DNA from: Sediminicola sp040566555
GTDB lineage: Bacteria > Bacteroidota > Bacteroidia > Flavobacteriales > Flavobacteriaceae
Direction: 5' to 3'
Assembly (NCBI RefSeq): GCF_040566555.1
Contig: NZ_JBEWYP010000010.1
Location: 1 to 64,000, forward strand
DNA length: 64,000 bases
The translations under genes and the position numbers were made by a program. The notes beneath the pieces are model-generated. The model worked only from the letters and a program-made list of their open reading frames with translations, searched no databases and had not been told where the DNA came from. Each line of letters begins with the position of its first letter. Position 1 is the first letter of the stretch. Shown piece by piece: positions 61,425-64,000 of the stretch.

Positions 61425-62045
61425 ATGACGCATTCCAATTCAGCCTGTACCAAACAAATTCTCTTTGTATTATTTTTAATAATCACCTCTAACGTCAGTT
61501 TTGCACAAGTAAATTTGACAAAAGTGGTTTTAAAGTCAGGGGAAACCGTAAATGGTATTAACGGGACATTAAAATCCAAATTCTATAAATATAAAAATTA
61601 CAGTGGCGGAAAGAATATTAAAATTGCATACTCAGAAATTGATATAATCCAAATCCAGTATGAAAAGGATAATATTAACATCTATGAAGTACTTCAGCGC
61701 ATGGATGACGGTAAATTTTATCCGGTCCATAAAGCATTTGACGGGAACAAAGTCAAGCTCTATACAACATCCGGTAGCGGAGCAATTCCAATGGCTCCAG
61801 GGGGGATGGGAGGATTTGGAACAACCTCATATACTGTAACTACCTTTTATATAAAGAAAACCGATGACGAAAAAATGACCTATTTGGGAGCCTATAATCC
61901 CATTATAAATACTTTTAAAGATAATGTTTATCGCTATTTTTCGGACTGCCCCAAACTAATGGAAAAATTGGAAAACAAGGACTTTAAACTCAAAAATGGA
62001 GCTCAAGAGATAGCGGAATTCTACGATAAACATTGTGGCATCTAA
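61425..62045 (+). CDS. exported hypothetical protein
   Basis: 206 residues from the ATG at 61425, which opens a signal peptide (ACTKQILFVLFLIITSNVSF, cleavage near FAQ); an upstream TTG at 61362 is less likely. Contains KVVLKSGETVNGINGTLKSK and YSEIDIIQIQYEK, which look like a short beta-sandwich, then GAIPMAPGGMGGFGTTSYT, a Gly-rich linker. One Cys pair near the C-terminus (DCPK, HCGI). No family I recognise. Likely periplasmic. Confidence 0.65.
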   Translation: MTHSNSACTKQILFVLFLIITSNVSFAQVNLTKVVLKSGETVNGINGTLKSKFYKYKNYSGGKNIKIAYSEIDIIQIQYEKDNINIYEVLQRMDDGKFYPVHKAFDGNKVKLYTTSGSGAIPMAPGGMGGFGTTSYTVTTFYIKKTDDEKMTYLGAYNPIINTFKDNVYRYFSDCPKLMEKLENKDFKLKNGAQEIAEFYDKHCGI

Positions 62046-62242
62046 ATATCAATTGACGTTATCAATGGAATACTGGTGTTGCTTCCTTGGGCCCAGTAAG
62101 TATTTTAACACCTATAATCCCAACGAAATTTTGGACCGGCAAATTAACCACTCCCTAATATGTGACGCGGAGGAAGATTCTTAACCGGGGAAGGTCCGGC
62201 TTTAAAAAAATGCCATTATTTTAGCATTCTCAAACACGTACA

Positions 62243-63127
62243 ATGCCCCATATTTTAAAAAATGAGCTCATAACGGTTCAAATAGACCTTCCACAAGAAC
62301 AATATCAAGGCTCCCGCTTCGATTGGACGGGAAAAATAACTGCTGTGACCTACCAAAACAAATCGGTTACAGGGATTGAAAGGACAGATCTTGAGGTAAG
62401 TCAACACTGCGGAAAAGGGTTTTATAATGAATTTGGGATAGACCAGCCTTTGGGATTTGAGACTACAGAAATTGGAGATTGGTTTCATAAGATTGGCGTG
62501 GGACTCCTAAGAAAAGATTCGGACACCTATGACTTCCAAAGGGCCTACGAGGTGCAACCCGCCGAATTTAATGTCACCAAAAACGATACTAAAATATCCA
62601 TTACCTGTTCTTCTAGGCTTCATAATGATTATGGGTACGTCTTACACAAAGAGATTGCGCTAATGGAAGGTGGTTTTAGGATTAGTTATCAATTAAGGAA
62701 TACCGGTAAAAAATCCATTGAAACAAGTGAATACAGTCACAACTTTTTGATGGTGGACGAAGAATTGATAGGTCGTAATTATCATTTAAAATTCCCATTT
62801 TCCCTGCAGCCCGACCATTTTGGGGAAACGGTGAACCCTGAAAGGAAAGTGGTGGTCGGTAATAACGATTTTTCATTCCTAGGAACACCTGAGGAGCAAT
62901 TCTTTTTTAGCAACCTATCAGGAAGCAACAAGGTTACGGCACAATGGGAACTTCAAAATAGCAATAGTAAGATCGGGATTCGAGAAACGGGTAGTTTTCC
63001 TGCCCATAGTATCAATTTATGGGGATGGACGCATGTGATTAGTCCGGAACTGTTCCACAGCATTTCCCTCCCAGCTGGACAGACCTCGGAATGGTCCAGA
63101 ACCTATGAGGCTTTTACTATTACCTAA
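62243..63127 (+). CDS. aldose-epimerase-like protein
   Basis: 294 residues, no signal peptide. Galactose-mutarotase-like beta-sandwich: GSRFDWTGKITAVTYQNKSV near 23, NEFGIDQPLGFETTEIGDWF near 61, SYQLRNTGKKSIETSEYSHN near 148, and a terminal HSISLPAGQTSEWSRTYEAF. The tandem His/Glu catalytic pair of GalM is not obvious (EYSHNF is the best candidate). Could bind or mutarotate a sugar. Alone between intergenic regions. Confidence 0.75.
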   Translation: MPHILKNELITVQIDLPQEQYQGSRFDWTGKITAVTYQNKSVTGIERTDLEVSQHCGKGFYNEFGIDQPLGFETTEIGDWFHKIGVGLLRKDSDTYDFQRAYEVQPAEFNVTKNDTKISITCSSRLHNDYGYVLHKEIALMEGGFRISYQLRNTGKKSIETSEYSHNFLMVDEELIGRNYHLKFPFSLQPDHFGETVNPERKVVVGNNDFSFLGTPEEQFFFSNLSGSNKVTAQWELQNSNSKIGIRETGSFPAHSINLWGWTHVISPELFHSISLPAGQTSEWSRTYEAFTIT

Positions 63128-63510
63128 ATCCATAGCTACCTTATCAATTAGGTTTCGACGCAGCCTGTCTTGAGCGGAGTCGAAAGACTCAACCAGACAG
63201 TAGCAAAGCCTGCTTTTTTTTGTCCCCTCGAACGGAGTTGAGAGGTTGTTTACCCTATCTACCTAAAACTAAAATCCCCTACCAATAAAACACTCACAAA
63301 GAGCAGCTTAGCTAAATTGTTTGGAAAATATTCGCTATATTTAATCAATTAAAATTCCCTCTCTTTTAGAAAATTCTTCAATCATCAGCGAATCCCTTCG
63401 CATGGTTGCTTGTGGCTAAGTTTAAAAAAGTTCCAAAATCCTTGGTCTTTATTAAACAAACGGGGAAGCCGAAAACCGAAAGAGTAGGCAATAGCTAATC
63501 TACCAATATT
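63128..63510. other. intergenic region with inverted and dispersed-type repeats
   Basis: About 380 bp with no gene. Around 63155-63245 are TCTTGAGCGGAGTCGAAAGA and CCTCGAACGGAGTTGAGAGG, two related palindromic elements of the kind scattered between genes in Flavobacteriaceae. Nothing else is supported. Confidence 0.55.
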
Positions 63511-64000
63511 ATGAAAAAAGTGAATCTCGATTTTCATCACCTGATCTTGATGATGATCCTTAGCGTAGTATGTATTTCCTTCCAAGGGTGTAAAGAAGCA
63601 GAAAAAGAAGTTGAAGAGGAAGTAACGGTCAAAATAGAACAGCGAGAATATTTCAACCTACGTCCCGAAACCGAAAAAGCTTATGGCTATACGCATGCCG
63701 TAAAAATTGGCAATGACATCAAAATATCTGGAGCAGTAAGCATGGATAATGATGGAAATCCGACAGCGGTGGGAGATTTTGAACAACAAATGAAAAATTG
63801 CTATGCCGATCTGGAAAAAATATTGACACATTATGGCTGCACCTTTGATGATGTGGTCGTGGAAAACATTTTTACCACCAATATGCCCTTATTGTTGGAG
63901 CACGGCGCATACAGGGGTACGATATATACCAAAAATTTTCCGACCGGATCTTGGCTCGGGGTAAAAGAACTGGCGCTTCCAGAATTTATGATAGAAATTG
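63511..64000 (+). CDS. RidA-family lipoprotein, cut by the right edge
   Basis: 163 codons visible, continuing past the edge. N-terminal signal (LDFHHLILMMILSVVCISFQGC) with lipobox cysteine, an acidic-basic linker (KEAEKEVEEEVTVKIEQR) and then a RidA/YjgF-like domain: GYTHAVKIGNDIKISGAVSM, EQQMKNCYADLEKILTHYGC and DDVVVENIFTTNMP. RidA proteins hydrolyse reactive enamines/imines; an exported lipoprotein form is less usual. The window ends in LPEFMIEI, close to where the domain should finish, so little is missing. Confidence 0.85.
   Translation, partial: MKKVNLDFHHLILMMILSVVCISFQGCKEAEKEVEEEVTVKIEQREYFNLRPETEKAYGYTHAVKIGNDIKISGAVSMDNDGNPTAVGDFEQQMKNCYADLEKILTHYGCTFDDVVVENIFTTNMPLLLEHGAYRGTIYTKNFPTGSWLGVKELALPEFMIEI

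Overview
The window looks like chromosome from a marine member of the Flavobacteriaceae (Bacteroidota). The evidence is a low-GC sequence, promoters of the Bacteroidota type (TTG, about 19 bp, TAnnTTTG), weak Shine-Dalgarno signals, many lipoprotein signals and outer-membrane barrels, an infC gene with a non-ATG start, a split transketolase, and a crtI-crtB-crtZ-crtD-cruF carotenoid cluster. I see no phage, insertion sequence or CRISPR array.

Layout. Positions 1-200 hold a strong rRNA-type promoter firing off the left edge. Positions 269-9305 form a polyol/sugar locus: a NrtR/AraR-like regulator, two mannitol-dehydrogenase-family paralogues, and a leftward operon (outer-membrane barrel, binding protein, ATPase, permease, dehydrogenase) that ends in a decayed fructokinase. 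Positions 9468-12860 carry thrS-infC-rpmI-rplT. Positions 12862-29302 are mostly housekeeping: EF-hand protein, YjbQ, HAD phosphatase, a secreted GATase-like protein, a lipoprotein amidohydrolase with an in-frame stop after its lipobox, dnaB, accA, a DMT transporter, LptF/G, tgt, split transketolase, a barrel protein, an FKBP lipoprotein, an S4 protein, a methyltransferase, a phosphoribosyltransferase and aroK.

Positions 29375-31076 hold tRNA-Lys, a lone receiver protein and tRNA-Leu(GAG). The tRNA-Leu is followed by an unusual array of about 143-bp tandem repeats, each carrying the tRNA 3' end and, except in the last copy, an intact terminator hairpin. Positions 31275-34603 are a D-amino-acid-dehydrogenase-like oxidase and a DUF1080/Gfo-Idh pair. 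Positions 34752-41278 are the carotenoid locus, headed by a MerR protein that keeps the B12-binding residues of CarH photoreceptors. Two tandem TlpA-like proteins follow, one without the first active-site cysteine, then aconitase and a PPIase-SurA-MoxR operon.

Positions 48381-64000 are more accessory: class-A-beta-lactamase-like lipoprotein, SRPBCC proteins, a J-domain/KTSC protein, cold-shock protein, PAS histidine kinase, an intradiol-dioxygenase/thioredoxin-like fusion, a 37-residue Cys-rich lipoprotein, a DUF983/AraC pair in AT-rich DNA, gamma-glutamyltransferase, DedA, an aldose-epimerase-like protein and a RidA-family lipoprotein cut by the right edge.

Functional threads: import and oxidation of a polyol or uronate-type sugar under a ligand-sensing repressor; light/B12-responsive carotenoid synthesis, probably of a monocyclic carotenoid with a hydroxylated acyclic end; and envelope protein folding. 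All function calls come from reading motifs; no database search was run.
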